A DNA stretch of 64,000 nucleotides from JADCRZ01 sp041751095. Lineage in GTDB: Bacteria > Bacteroidota > Bacteroidia > Chitinophagales > Chitinophagaceae. Made by a program: the position numbers and the translations under genes. The notes beneath the pieces were generated by a model. The model searched no databases, was not told where the DNA came from, and was given only the letters and a program-made list of their open reading frames with translations. How positions within the stretch are numbered: the stretch's first letter is position 1; each line of letters starts with the position of its first letter. Positions 19,151 to 27,432 of this stretch are shown one piece after another. The stretch spans positions 38,477 through 102,476 of the forward strand of contig JBGSYC010000289.1 in NCBI GenBank assembly GCA_041751095.1. Reading direction: 5' to 3'.

Positions 19151-19989
19151 TCTTCCTTTGATTGATTTCTGTTAAGATTGAAAGCAATGAGAAATGCAGG
19201 CGTGAACCCTAATTGTGGATGCCAGGTTGCGGAGATATCTGTTCTGAATCCTTGCCATTTGATGCCGACTCCGGCGAAAGAGCTTGCAGATGAAGTAGCC
19301 ATGCCTACGCGGACAAAACACTGTTTTACAAATGCATAATGAAGAGCAACATTAACACTGGCGGGCTGGTTGCCTTCTCTCGAGGCTTCCGCGCAAATGA
19401 AGAGTTTGTCAGAAGCTTCGTATCCAAAGCCGGTACTAAAAACCGTTGAAGCCCTTTCACCAGGCCCTGAAGGCAATGTTCCTGCATTAAACAGGTTATA
19501 AACATGAAATCCGGTGTGCAGGCTTTTGTTGATATGAAATATTGAACCGATCCCGGCATTTAGCGCGTAAGCACTTCCGTAACCGGCAATGCTGACCTGG
19601 TTGTAATTGAATTGTACTCCCAGGTCGGCAATCTCACCAAGCCTTTTTCCATAAACAATCCCTAACTGTGACTGATTAAAACCTTTAGATCCGGTATATC
19701 CGGCCGTGAAAGCTGCACTCCCCCCTTTCACCGGAAACGCAACCAGGCCGCGGCACAGGTTTAGCTCTTCTACATTGTATCTTCTTTCTGTATATACGCC
19801 GGCCATAGCTTCGGTAACATTTGTTACAGCAGCCTCGTTCGTAATTATGGAAAACACATCAGTAAAGTTCCTGCTGTAGGTGCCCACCCCATAGTACCGC
19901 ATTTCCAAAGGCGAACGCATCAGTTGGGCAGGGCACCAATAGGGAACAAAAGCAGTAATCGTCAATATAATAGCAGGAACTATGTGCAT
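19147..19989 (-). CDS. Outer-membrane barrel-like protein of unknown function
   Basis: About 280 residues. The likely start is the Met at 19989, which gives a clean signal peptide (MHIVPAIILTITAFVPY, then a CPAQ cleavage region); an in-frame Met at 20013 is also possible. The mature part alternates Gly/aromatic strands (GVGTYSRNFTDVFSIITNEA, AAFTAGYTGSKGFNQSQLG, VNVALHYAFVKQCFVRVG, GVGIKWQGFRTDISATWHP) and resembles PorV/FadL-like barrels of Bacteroidota. The exact family is not recognised. The downstream helix-hairpin-helix gene overlaps it by 4 bp. It is divergent from folD, with a palindrome between them. Confidence 0.6.
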   Translation of the reverse strand: MHIVPAIILTITAFVPYWCPAQLMRSPLEMRYYGVGTYSRNFTDVFSIITNEAAVTNVTEAMAGVYTERRYNVEELNLCRGLVAFPVKGGSAAFTAGYTGSKGFNQSQLGIVYGKRLGEIADLGVQFNYNQVSIAGYGSAYALNAGIGSIFHINKSLHTGFHVYNLFNAGTLPSGPGERASTVFSTGFGYEASDKLFICAEASREGNQPASVNVALHYAFVKQCFVRVGMATSSASSFAGVGIKWQGFRTDISATWHPQLGFTPAFLIAFNLNRNQSKEE

Positions 19990-20016
19990 ATCGCAGCAGT
20001 AAAACTCAGCCATTAA

Positions 20017-20044
20017 CAGGTAAAATAATTACGTGTTTTACCTG
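20017..20044. promoter_or_regulatory. Palindromic operator-like site between divergent genes
   Basis: CAGGTAAAA (20017-20025) and TTTTACCTG (20036-20044) are perfect 9-bp inverted repeats separated by 10 bp. They lie between the barrel-gene start (19989 or 20013) and folD (20078). The symmetry and location fit a dimeric regulator site or a short hairpin in the folD upstream region. No cognate regulator is evident nearby. Confidence 0.4.
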
Positions 20045-20066
20045 CATTTTGTGAGACATCACACAT

Positions 20067-20074
20067 TACCTTTG
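20067..20074 (+). promoter_or_regulatory. TAnnTTTG-type -7 element before folD
   Basis: TACCTTTG matches the Bacteroidota -7 consensus TAnnTTTG and ends three bases before the folD ATG. A TTTG at 20048-20051 lies upstream at a spacing (15 bp) shorter than usual for the -33 element. If used, transcription would begin at or next to the start codon, giving a leaderless or nearly leaderless mRNA. Confidence 0.4.
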
Positions 20075-20077
20075 CGC

Positions 20078-20953
20078 ATGCAAATTTTAGACGGGCAGGT
20101 AGCATCCCGTGCTTTCCTGGATGAGTTGAAAATCAAAGTGGCCCAGTTGGTGTCTGAAGGGAAGAAGGTTCCTCACCTTGCGGCTGTATTGATCGGTAAT
20201 AACGGAGCAAGTGAAACTTATGTCGCCGCCAAGGTAAAAGCATGCGCTGAAGTAGGGTATAAGTCAACCCTTATCACACTGGAAGATACTATCTCAGAAA
20301 CACGCCTGTTGAACATTATTGAAGACCTGAATATAGACCCCGATGTGGACGGCGTGCTGGTACAGCTACCATTACCGGAACATATTTCTGAAGAAAAAGT
20401 CATTCATACCATTTCCCCGTCTAAGGACGTAGATGGCTTTCACCCGGTAAGCGTCGGGCGACTCGTGCAGGGGTTAGACACCTTTATTCCGGCAACGCCG
20501 TATGGAATCATGCTGTTATTTGAACATTATAAACTTCCTTCCAAAGGGCTGGTTGCCACGGTGATTGGCCGCAGCAACATTGTTGGCCGGCCCATGAGCA
20601 TATTACTGAGCAGTAACCGTAATCCGGGCAACTGCACAGTGACGCTCTGCCATTCCCACACCGCCAACCTAAAAGACATTTGCCGGCACTCAGATATTCT
20701 TGTGGCTGCCTTAGGAAAACCCGGGTTCGTGACGGAAGATATGGTGAAAGATGGCGCCATCGTTATTGATGTAGGCATAACCCGGGTGGAAGATTCGTCA
20801 AAGAAGTCAGGATATGCACTAAAAGGGGACGTTCATTTTGAGTCGGTTTCCCCTAAATGCAGTTACATCACCCCTGTTCCCAAAGGTGTGGGGCCTATGA
20901 CGATAGCTGCATTGATGAAAAATACCTTTAAGGCGTGCCAGGAGCTTAATTAG
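20078..20953 (+). CDS. folD: Methylenetetrahydrofolate dehydrogenase / methenyltetrahydrofolate cyclohydrolase
   Basis: FolD is a cytoplasmic bifunctional enzyme that interconverts 5,10-methylene-, 5,10-methenyl- and 10-formyl-tetrahydrofolate using NADP. The 291-residue product shows the family motifs: ETYVAAKVKAC with the catalytic Tyr/Lys region near residue 50, DVDGVLVQLPLP, KDVDGFHPVSVGRL, and the NADP-binding VIGRSNIVGRPMS near 165. It ends with PVPKGVGPMTIAALM. The usual PCTP motif is PATP here. The frame is open upstream to 20033, but the Met at 20078 (MQILDGQVASRAF) is the family start. A 7-bp dyad, CACGCAC/GTGCGTG (21123-21153), in the 276-bp gap to queE is the only structure seen downstream. 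Confidence 0.95.
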   Translation: MQILDGQVASRAFLDELKIKVAQLVSEGKKVPHLAAVLIGNNGASETYVAAKVKACAEVGYKSTLITLEDTISETRLLNIIEDLNIDPDVDGVLVQLPLPEHISEEKVIHTISPSKDVDGFHPVSVGRLVQGLDTFIPATPYGIMLLFEHYKLPSKGLVATVIGRSNIVGRPMSILLSSNRNPGNCTVTLCHSHTANLKDICRHSDILVAALGKPGFVTEDMVKDGAIVIDVGITRVEDSSKKSGYALKGDVHFESVSPKCSYITPVPKGVGPMTIAALMKNTFKACQELN

Positions 20954-21229
20954 GGTAGATGCAGAAATGCTAAGATCAACGGGGAACTTCATACAGTCGC
21001 CAGTGAAAACTTTTTTCAGAGCCCTGGACACGCGGTTCAGCGATTTCTACATAAAGCGAGTCAGCCCGGAGATTCGCTGCAGCACATCAGCCCGCCTGCC
21101 TGCAACCTCTGCCCTGATGAGTCACGCACAAAATCAAAATGGTTCAGTGCGTGCCCGGCACGGAGGAAGGATGAACCCTTAACCGGTGAAACCTTAAAAT
21201 CTGCAAATATATTCCGAACTTCGCGCCTC

Positions 21230-21853
21230 ATGATCGCAAGCACTCAACAAATTACACAGACCCTTCCGGTAATGGAAGCATTTTATTCATTACAGGGGGA
21301 GGGATATTACCAGGGACAGGCTGCCTATTTTATCCGCCTGGGAGGGTGTGACGTCGGCTGTGTATGGTGTGATGTAAAAGAAAGCTGGGATTCCTCAAAG
21401 CATCCCCATAAAAGTATAAAAGAAATTGTTTCGCAGGCATCCGGGCACCCCGGGCGGCTGGCTGTTGTTACCGGCGGTGAGCCGCTGTTGCACGATTGCA
21501 CCGAACTAACAAGCCAGCTACATAAAGCAGGCTTTCAGACAAACATAGAAACGTCCGGCTCCTCCCCGTTAAGCGGCAAATGGGATTGGATTTGTGTTTC
21601 GCCCAAAAAATTTAAGTTCCCGCTCCCGGAAGTACTGCGGTACGCTCATGAATTGAAAGTAGTGATTTTCAACATGAGCGATTTCAAGTGGGCTGAAGAT
21701 CATGCCAGAATGGTGTCACCCCGGTGCAGGCTGTACCTGCAGCCTGAATGGGATAAGGCAGCCATAGTAACACCAGTAATTATCGAGTATATCAAATCAC
21801 ACCCGGAGTGGGAACTCAGCCTGCAAATCCATAAATACATAAATGTTCCTTAA
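21230..21853 (+). CDS. queE: 7-carboxy-7-deazaguanine synthase QueE (radical SAM)
   Basis: QueE is a radical SAM enzyme that contracts 6-carboxy-tetrahydropterin to 7-carboxy-7-deazaguanine in queuosine/preQ0 synthesis. The 207-residue protein begins with the substrate motif VMEAFYSLQGEGYYQGQ. It has the shortened cluster motif CDVGCVWC (Cys40, Cys44, Cys47; C-x3-C-x2-C) followed by DVKESWD, the SAM-binding GGEPLLH, and the C-terminal SLQIHKYINVP typical of QueE. Length fits the short Bacteroidota form. No other queuosine gene is adjacent in the window. It stands alone, 276 bp after folD and 86 bp before the OmpA-family gene. Confidence 0.93.
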   Translation: MIASTQQITQTLPVMEAFYSLQGEGYYQGQAAYFIRLGGCDVGCVWCDVKESWDSSKHPHKSIKEIVSQASGHPGRLAVVTGGEPLLHDCTELTSQLHKAGFQTNIETSGSSPLSGKWDWICVSPKKFKFPLPEVLRYAHELKVVIFNMSDFKWAEDHARMVSPRCRLYLQPEWDKAAIVTPVIIEYIKSHPEWELSLQIHKYINVP

Positions 21854-21939
21854 AGATCACCAGCCCATTGAACACTTTTCTTACCGAACAGTAATAGACT
21901 AAATACCGGTAACATTCGTTTTACCTGATATCGACCTAT

Positions 21940-23847
21940 ATGAAGCATTGCCTCTCTGTTATCCTGATACTTTCATGTTTTATCGTTAACGGCCAGTTTG
22001 ATCCTGCAAAGGTCAATAAGAAAGCCACCCAGTTGTATGCTAAAGCTCTCGAAGCGGCAGAAAACGGAAATTATAAACAAAGCATCAGCATTCTTGAGGA
22101 CGCAGTGAAAGCAGATCCAAAATTTGAGGATGCTTGGCTTTCCATTGCCGGGATGTACGGCGAAATGAAAAACTATGAAAAAGCCACGGACAACTATGAA
22201 AAAGCAAGATTGATCGATGCGGAATATTTCAGGGATTACAACCTGCCGTACGCAATTAACCTGGCTGGAAAAGGTGAATTTGAAAAGGCGCTGGCGGCGG
22301 TAAATGAATTTCTTACGATCCCTGATCTCAATGACAAGAGCCGGAAGGCGGGAGAATACCGCAAACGTTGTTTTACGTTCGCTGTTGAATATGCCAAGGC
22401 TCACAACATTGCCGATTATAAGTTCGAACCCCGCAACATGGGCGACGGGGTCAATTCCAAAGACCCTGAATATTTTCCCACGCTCACCATTGACGGCAAA
22501 GAGCTCGTCTTTACCAGGAGGGTAAACAATTTTAATGAAGACTTTTACCGGTCTTCACTGGTAGGGAATAATTGGACCAACGCCACAGGACTTGGCACAA
22601 TAAACACGGGCAGGAATGAAGCTGCACAAAATATTTCACAGGACGGACAATGGCTTGTTTTCACAGCAGCGGACAACCCTGATGGCTTTGGAAATTTCGA
22701 CTTGTATATATCTTATCTTACCTCCACGGGGGAATGGAGCACACCGGAGAATTTAGGCGGGAATATAAATACGGAAGGATGGGAGTCGGCGCCAAGCTTG
22801 TCTCCGGACAAAAGGGACCTTTATTTTGCCAGCCGCCGGCCTGATGGATTCGGAGGCAGCGACATTTACGTCAGCCATCGTTTGCCGGATGGTAAATGGA
22901 GCAAGGCCGAAAACCTGGGTTCCGAAATAAACACCATCGGTGAGGAAAGCTGCCCGTTTATTCATGCCGATAACCATACGCTTTATTTTACTTCCAGCGG
23001 CCATACCGGTTATGGAGGAGATGATCTGTTTGTTGTGCATAAGGGACCCAACGGAAAATGGAGCTCACCGGAAAACCTTGGCTACCCTATCAACACCATA
23101 GAAAAAGAAGGTACCATGATCGTTGCGGCGGATGGGACGACAGCATACTACGCCAGCGACAGAAACGATACCAGGGGCGGCCTGGACATATACACGTTTG
23201 AATTGCGAAGCGATATAAGGCCGGTAAAAACATTGTGGGTAAAAGGAAAAGTATTTGATAAAAAATCCACCAAAGGCCTTCCTTCGGCTGTCGAATTAAC
23301 TGATCTTATGACAAAAGAAGTGATCAGCAAAGTACAAACCGATGAGATGGGCGGCTATCTGATCACCTTACCCGTAGGAAGAAATTATGCCTTTAATGTA
23401 AACAGGAAAGGGTACCTCTTTTTTTCTGAAAATTTTCCGTTAAGCCAGAAAAGCCCTGACTCTACTTATAACATTGATATCCCTTTACAGCCAATAGAAG
23501 CTAACGCAAGCGTAGTGCTTAAAAACGTCTTCTTTGACGTAGGTAAGTTTGAGCTGAAAAATGAATCACAGGTGGAACTGGACAACATTATCCAGTTGCT
23601 AAAGGACAATCCCGGCGTTAAAATCCAAATCGCCGGGCATACCGATAATGTCGGAAAACCTGCAGACAACATGAAATTATCTGATAACCGTTCAAAGGCG
23701 GTAGTTAATTATCTCAACCTCAAGGGAATAGATATGAAACGGTTATCTGCGAAGGGTTACGGGGATACGCAACCGGTTGATGATAACAAAAACGAAGAAG
23801 GCAGGGCACGAAACCGGAGGACAGAACTGAAAATTGTGGGGAACTAA
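21940..23847 (+). CDS. OmpA-family protein with TPR, beta-propeller and CRD domains (PorE-like)
   Basis: A 635-residue envelope protein. The N-terminal signal sequence (LSVILILSCFIVNG) could be a lipobox at Cys13 or a cleavable signal. TPR motifs follow at about residues 25-140 (YKQSISILEDAVKADPKFEDAW, YEKATDNYEKARLID). PD40/WD40-like propeller repeats occupy about 160-425 (YFPTLTIDGKELVFTR, APSLSPDKRDLYFASRR, DGFGGSDIYVS). A carboxypeptidase-regulatory-like domain spans about 430-515 and an OmpA peptidoglycan-binding domain about 525-635 (LKNVFFDVGKFELK, IAGHTDNVG, NRSKAVVNYL, GRARNRRTELKI). This domain order is that of PorE, the T9SS component that links the PorK/N ring to the cell wall. 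Bacteroidota carry several paralogues, so a T9SS role is plausible rather than proven. Confidence 0.85.
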   Translation: MKHCLSVILILSCFIVNGQFDPAKVNKKATQLYAKALEAAENGNYKQSISILEDAVKADPKFEDAWLSIAGMYGEMKNYEKATDNYEKARLIDAEYFRDYNLPYAINLAGKGEFEKALAAVNEFLTIPDLNDKSRKAGEYRKRCFTFAVEYAKAHNIADYKFEPRNMGDGVNSKDPEYFPTLTIDGKELVFTRRVNNFNEDFYRSSLVGNNWTNATGLGTINTGRNEAAQNISQDGQWLVFTAADNPDGFGNFDLYISYLTSTGEWSTPENLGGNINTEGWESAPSLSPDKRDLYFASRRPDGFGGSDIYVSHRLPDGKWSKAENLGSEINTIGEESCPFIHADNHTLYFTSSGHTGYGGDDLFVVHKGPNGKWSSPENLGYPINTIEKEGTMIVAADGTTAYYASDRNDTRGGLDIYTFELRSDIRPVKTLWVKGKVFDKKSTKGLPSAVELTDLMTKEVISKVQTDEMGGYLITLPVGRNYAFNVNRKGYLFFSENFPLSQKSPDSTYNIDIPLQPIEANASVVLKNVFFDVGKFELKNESQVELDNIIQLLKDNPGVKIQIAGHTDNVGKPADNMKLSDNRSKAVVNYLNLKGIDMKRLSAKGYGDTQPVDDNKNEEGRARNRRTELKIVGN

Positions 23848-23952
23848 TATCCTGCGCCAATACAAAAGGCTATCATTCGACAAATGTGAAATTCACCCTT
23901 TCAACCTGCTGATACAAACTTATATTTGGCCCAATGACGTAATCATGCATTG

Positions 23953-25053
23953 ATGCCAGCTGAGCTATTATACCAAATCGCCCTCACTTTAGTCCCCAAC
24001 ATTGGTGCCGTTCATGCACGAACTTTAACCGATCAGTTCGGGGATGCTTCGTCAATCTTTACCGCCAAAAGATCATCGCTTGGAAAGGTCGAAGGCATCG
24101 GTGACATCAGAGCAAAAAACATCAAAGAATTCACCGACTTTAAAAGGGTGGAAGAAGAAATCGCATTCATTCAAAAATATAGCATACAGCCCCTTTTTCT
24201 TACAGACGACAAATACCCGAAGCGGTTTCTTAACTGTTACGATCCGCCTACTATTTTATACTACCGGGGCAATGCCGATCTTAATCATTCAAAAGTACTT
24301 GCAATCGTTGGCACCCGGCTAAACACCGGATATGGCAAACAGGTAACAGAAGAGATCATCAGGGACCTTTCATCGACCGGTATTGTTATCGTCAGCGGGT
24401 TAGCTTTCGGGATAGATGCGATCGCTCATAAAACTTCCCTGAAATATAATATGCCAACGATCGGGGTAGTAGGCCACGGCCTCGACTCCATTTACCCGGT
24501 ACAACATAAGGGGCTTGCCAAAGATATGATCATGCAGGGCGGTATCCTGACGGAATTCATCAGTAAGACCAAACCCGATAAACACAATTTCCCGATCCGC
24601 AATAGGATAGTAGCGGGCATCAGCGATGCTACGATCGTTGTAGAAACCAGCATTAAAGGAGGCAGCATGATAACGGCGGCAATGTCGAACAGCTATAACA
24701 GGGACGTTTTTGCTTTTCCGGGCAGAACAACCGACAATAAAAGCTCTGGATGTAATCATCTCATCAAAACCAACAGGGCCATACTGCTCACAGATTCGAA
24801 GCAATTACTTGAAACACTGGGCTGGGAGGAAAAGACGAAGAAACCGTCTATGCATCAGCGCGAACTGTTTATTCAATTAAGCGATGAGGAAAGAATCATC
24901 ATTAATATTCTAAAGGAGAAAGAATTGACACCTATAGATGAACTTAATATGTTGAGCAACCTAAGCGTTAGTTCGGTTGCTTCGGCTATGCTGAACCTGG
25001 AGTTCGAGGGAGTAGTGAAGTCTCTTCCGGGAAAGGTTTACAAGCTGGCCTGA
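23953..25053 (+). CDS. dprA: DNA-processing protein DprA
   Basis: DprA loads RecA onto incoming single-stranded DNA during natural transformation. The 366-residue protein has an N-terminal helix-hairpin-helix/SAM-like region (LVPNIGAVHARTL, VEGIGDIRAKNI, about 1-70). The Rossmann DprA core follows, with VLAIVGTRLNTGYGKQVTE, IVSGLAFGIDAIAHK, GHGLDSIYPVQHK and FPIRNRIVAGISDATIVVE (about 105-285). The C-terminal winged-helix domain is DprA_WH (about 310-366, ending LPGKVYKLA). A TTG precedes the ATG by one codon (23950); ATG at 23953 is the more likely start. It is complete and apparently functional. No other competence gene is adjacent, although the upstream barrel gene operon has ComEA-like motifs. 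Confidence 0.95.
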   Translation: MPAELLYQIALTLVPNIGAVHARTLTDQFGDASSIFTAKRSSLGKVEGIGDIRAKNIKEFTDFKRVEEEIAFIQKYSIQPLFLTDDKYPKRFLNCYDPPTILYYRGNADLNHSKVLAIVGTRLNTGYGKQVTEEIIRDLSSTGIVIVSGLAFGIDAIAHKTSLKYNMPTIGVVGHGLDSIYPVQHKGLAKDMIMQGGILTEFISKTKPDKHNFPIRNRIVAGISDATIVVETSIKGGSMITAAMSNSYNRDVFAFPGRTTDNKSSGCNHLIKTNRAILLTDSKQLLETLGWEEKTKKPSMHQRELFIQLSDEERIIINILKEKELTPIDELNMLSNLSVSSVASAMLNLEFEGVVKSLPGKVYKLA

Positions 25054-25374
25054 AGGCAGCGGTCCGGATTTCAGATTAACGGTGGCAAATCCAGCATTTG
25101 GAAACAATATACCTGGATCAAAATGGTCAGCCTGTGTACCCGGCAGTTCTTCATAAGCTGTTGTTAACGAGACTGCTTCATTTAAGCAATAGCCGCTGTG
25201 CAGATCATTTTGCGCATATTATGAACTATCCGGGCTCTTAACCAAATATTATAATAAGGGTTCGCCAATATCACCAGCCAAATACCTAACTTTATCAATT
25301 ATTCCCCGTGAAAGTATTATACTGGTGATAAGATCAGCCTTTTGAATAGTATTCGAAATTAAATCTGCAACGAA
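25054..25374. other. Intergenic region upstream of the PhoH gene, with a dyad
   Basis: 321 bp without a gene. A perfect 8-bp inverted repeat ATCACCAG (25270-25277) / CTGGTGAT (25322-25329) encloses 44 nt and lies just upstream of the PhoH-family start, so it could form a 60-nt stem-loop in the 5' leader. A smaller dyad, TGCTT/AAGCA, lies nearby. No promoter element is convincing. Confidence 0.4.
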
Positions 25375-26352
25375 TTGACAGAAACAATAATTAACCTTGA
25401 AAGCGTCAACCCACTTGAATTTTTTGGTGTAAATAATGGCAAATTAGACATACTCAAAAAAAAATTCCCCCTTCTCAAAATTCTTTCACGAGGCACCCAG
25501 CTCAAATTAAGCGGCGCTCCTGAACAGGTTGAGTCAGCTAAAGACAAAATTAACCTTGTAGTGCAGTATTTGCAACGAAATGGCCAACTGAGTGAAACTT
25601 ATATGGAACAGATACTCGGTGGTGGCGGTGATGATGTGGAAACGGTAGATAATTTTGTTGACCGGAACCCCAATGATGTACTTGTATTCGGCCCTAATGG
25701 CAAAACTGTCAGGGCGAGGACGGTAAATCAGAAACGAATGGTGACTGCCACAGATAAAAATGATATCCTGTTTGCCATTGGTCCGGCCGGAACAGGCAAA
25801 ACCTATACTGCCGTGGCGCTCGCTGTCAGGGCTTTAAAAAATAAAATGATCAAAAAGATCATATTAACCAGGCCGGCAGTGGAAGCAGGGGAAAGTCTGG
25901 GCTTTTTACCCGGCGATCTTAAAGAAAAAATTGATCCATACCTGCGTCCGTTATATGATGCGCTTGATGATATGATACCCGCCGACAAGCTGGGTTATTA
26001 CATGAGCACCCGCACCATTGAGATCGCTCCTCTTGCCTACATGCGCGGACGGACACTTGACCATGCATTCATTATACTTGATGAAGCACAAAACGCTACT
26101 GATCTCCAGATAAAAATGTTCCTTACCCGTATAGGGGCAAATGCAAAAGCGATCATTACCGGAGATCTTACACAGGTAGACCTGCCAAAAAATCAAAGAA
26201 GCGGTCTCGAAAAGGCTGTAAGGATATTGCAAGGTGTTGATGGGATAGCTCATATAGAACTTGATGAAGAAGACGTAGTGCGTCACCGCCTGGTAAAAGC
26301 CATTATCCGTGCTTACGAGCGTGAAAAACAAAAAGAACAACTCGAACATTAA
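25375..26352 (+). CDS. PhoH family ATPase
   Basis: A 325-residue cytoplasmic P-loop ATPase of the PhoH/YbeZ type, a family linked to RNA metabolism and often acting beside the YbeY RNase; the substrate is not settled. An N-terminal KH-like segment (about 15-70) precedes the ATPase core, with Walker A GPAGTGKT (136-143), TRPAVEAGESLGFLPGD, and Walker B HAFIILDEAQNA, followed by KMFLTRIGANAKAIITGD. The start is a TTG codon: TETIINLESVNPLEFFGVN is the usual N-terminus in Bacteroidota, and no ATG is available before the conserved region. No ybeY gene is adjacent here. Confidence 0.9.
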   Translation: MTETIINLESVNPLEFFGVNNGKLDILKKKFPLLKILSRGTQLKLSGAPEQVESAKDKINLVVQYLQRNGQLSETYMEQILGGGGDDVETVDNFVDRNPNDVLVFGPNGKTVRARTVNQKRMVTATDKNDILFAIGPAGTGKTYTAVALAVRALKNKMIKKIILTRPAVEAGESLGFLPGDLKEKIDPYLRPLYDALDDMIPADKLGYYMSTRTIEIAPLAYMRGRTLDHAFIILDEAQNATDLQIKMFLTRIGANAKAIITGDLTQVDLPKNQRSGLEKAVRILQGVDGIAHIELDEEDVVRHRLVKAIIRAYEREKQKEQLEH

Positions 26353-26514
26353 CCCCGTATCATCAGGCTGATGTAACAGCCAACTTAATGAAGTGATCCT
26401 GCCGCCTGTTTAGCTTATATCGTTCTTCAGGTAAGGCAAATCTGTCCGTTAGCTCGCGGTTATGCTGTTGGTTACCTGTAACTTCCTGTAAACCAGAAAT
26501 GCAATTCATAAGAA

Positions 26515-26910
26515 ATGAAGAAAATGATGACCTTCTCCTTAGTAGCCTTATTGGTCTCGTGCAATAATGAGGGATATCAAAAAGCAGAAGACGCAGGTGA
26601 AGCCGGCCGCGAATTCATCCGCGCGTCCCTGGACGGTGATTATGATAAAGCTTTGTTTTATCTACTGAAAGATTCTACAAATACAAATGTCATGCTGCTT
26701 GATAAGTGGAGGAAGGATTATGACAGGCGCAAACAAGAAGATAAGGTCAATTATAAAGACGCGAGTATTATCGCCATAAGAATAGATCAGGTCAATGACT
26801 CAACGGCCAACTTTGTTTACACAAATACTTTTGAAAGAAAAGATACCACTTCTATAAAAATAGTGAAGGTAAACGATGAATGGCTGGTTGACCTGAAAGA
26901 CATTCATTAG
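26515..26910 (+). CDS. Small lipoprotein, NTF2-like/DUF4878-like
   Basis: A 131-residue lipoprotein with signal peptide and lipobox ALLVSC (Cys16), followed by NNEGYQKAEDAGEAG. The rest reads as a compact alpha+beta domain: EFIRASLDGDYDKALFYLL resembles the first helices of the NTF2-like DUF4878 family, and TFERKDTTSIKIVKVNDEW resembles its terminal strands, ending VDLKDIH. Such proteins are common in Bacteroidota and have no established function. It lies 162 bp after the PhoH gene, with a 6-bp dyad CATCAG/CTGATG (26361-26373) in between, and 74 bp before crcB. Confidence 0.7.
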   Translation: MKKMMTFSLVALLVSCNNEGYQKAEDAGEAGREFIRASLDGDYDKALFYLLKDSTNTNVMLLDKWRKDYDRRKQEDKVNYKDASIIAIRIDQVNDSTANFVYTNTFERKDTTSIKIVKVNDEWLVDLKDIH

Positions 26911-26984
26911 CATCTGATTGCCACACAAAACCTTTTCTGTTTAATTGGCAAAATGTATAGAACCCCGGTTTATATCTTTACCTT

Positions 26985-27353
26985 ATGAAATCAATCATCA
27001 TCGTAGCAGCAGGTAGCGGACTGGGAGGTGTATTGCGGTACGGCATTCAGCTATTCACGCAAAAGGTTTATCCATCTGTTTTTCCTGCCGGTACTTTTGC
27101 GGTAAACATTATTGGTTGCTTTCTGATCGGAATATTTTTTACACTTGCGGAGAAAGAAAATTTTTTCTCCCCAGCCACCCGGCTTTTCCTTGTTACGGGC
27201 TTGTGCGGAGGCTTCACCACATTTTCGAGCTTTGCCATAGAAAACGTGTTGTTATTAAGATCGGGAAACCTGTTTGCATTTTTCCTTTATGTGATCGGAA
27301 GCACTGTTACCGGCCTTTCAGCAACTTTTCTCGGCATATACCTAAGCCGTTAA
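26985..27353 (+). CDS. crcB: Fluoride exporter CrcB/Fluc
   Basis: A 122-residue membrane protein with four hydrophobic segments, the normal size of a dual-topology Fluc fluoride channel subunit. Family motifs are present: GLGGVLRYGIQLF near residue 12, PAGTFAVNIIGCFLIGIFFTLAE near 35-55 with the conserved Asn, and the signature GLCGGFTTFSSFAIEN near 75-90, containing the central Na+ site and the Phe-box residues. It protects the cell from cytoplasmic fluoride. Only one copy is visible, so it would act as a homodimer. I looked for a fluoride riboswitch in the 74-bp leader and did not find the expected motifs. Confidence 0.95.
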   Translation: MKSIIIVAAGSGLGGVLRYGIQLFTQKVYPSVFPAGTFAVNIIGCFLIGIFFTLAEKENFFSPATRLFLVTGLCGGFTTFSSFAIENVLLLRSGNLFAFFLYVIGSTVTGLSATFLGIYLSR

Positions 27354-27432
27354 ATAATTATTCATATTACGTCAGCAATGTCTCCTGCTCAGGTGCATCC
27401 CTTACCTTCATGGTAAAAACAGGTATACCGAC

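Noticed and set aside
20967..21182. Overlapping frames on both strands between folD and queE
   Set aside because: Neither translation looks like a protein, and both are in a region better explained as intergenic with a small dyad.
26911..26984. Fluoride riboswitch upstream of crcB
   Set aside because: The short leader lacks the conserved pseudoknot and stem motifs of the crcB RNA.
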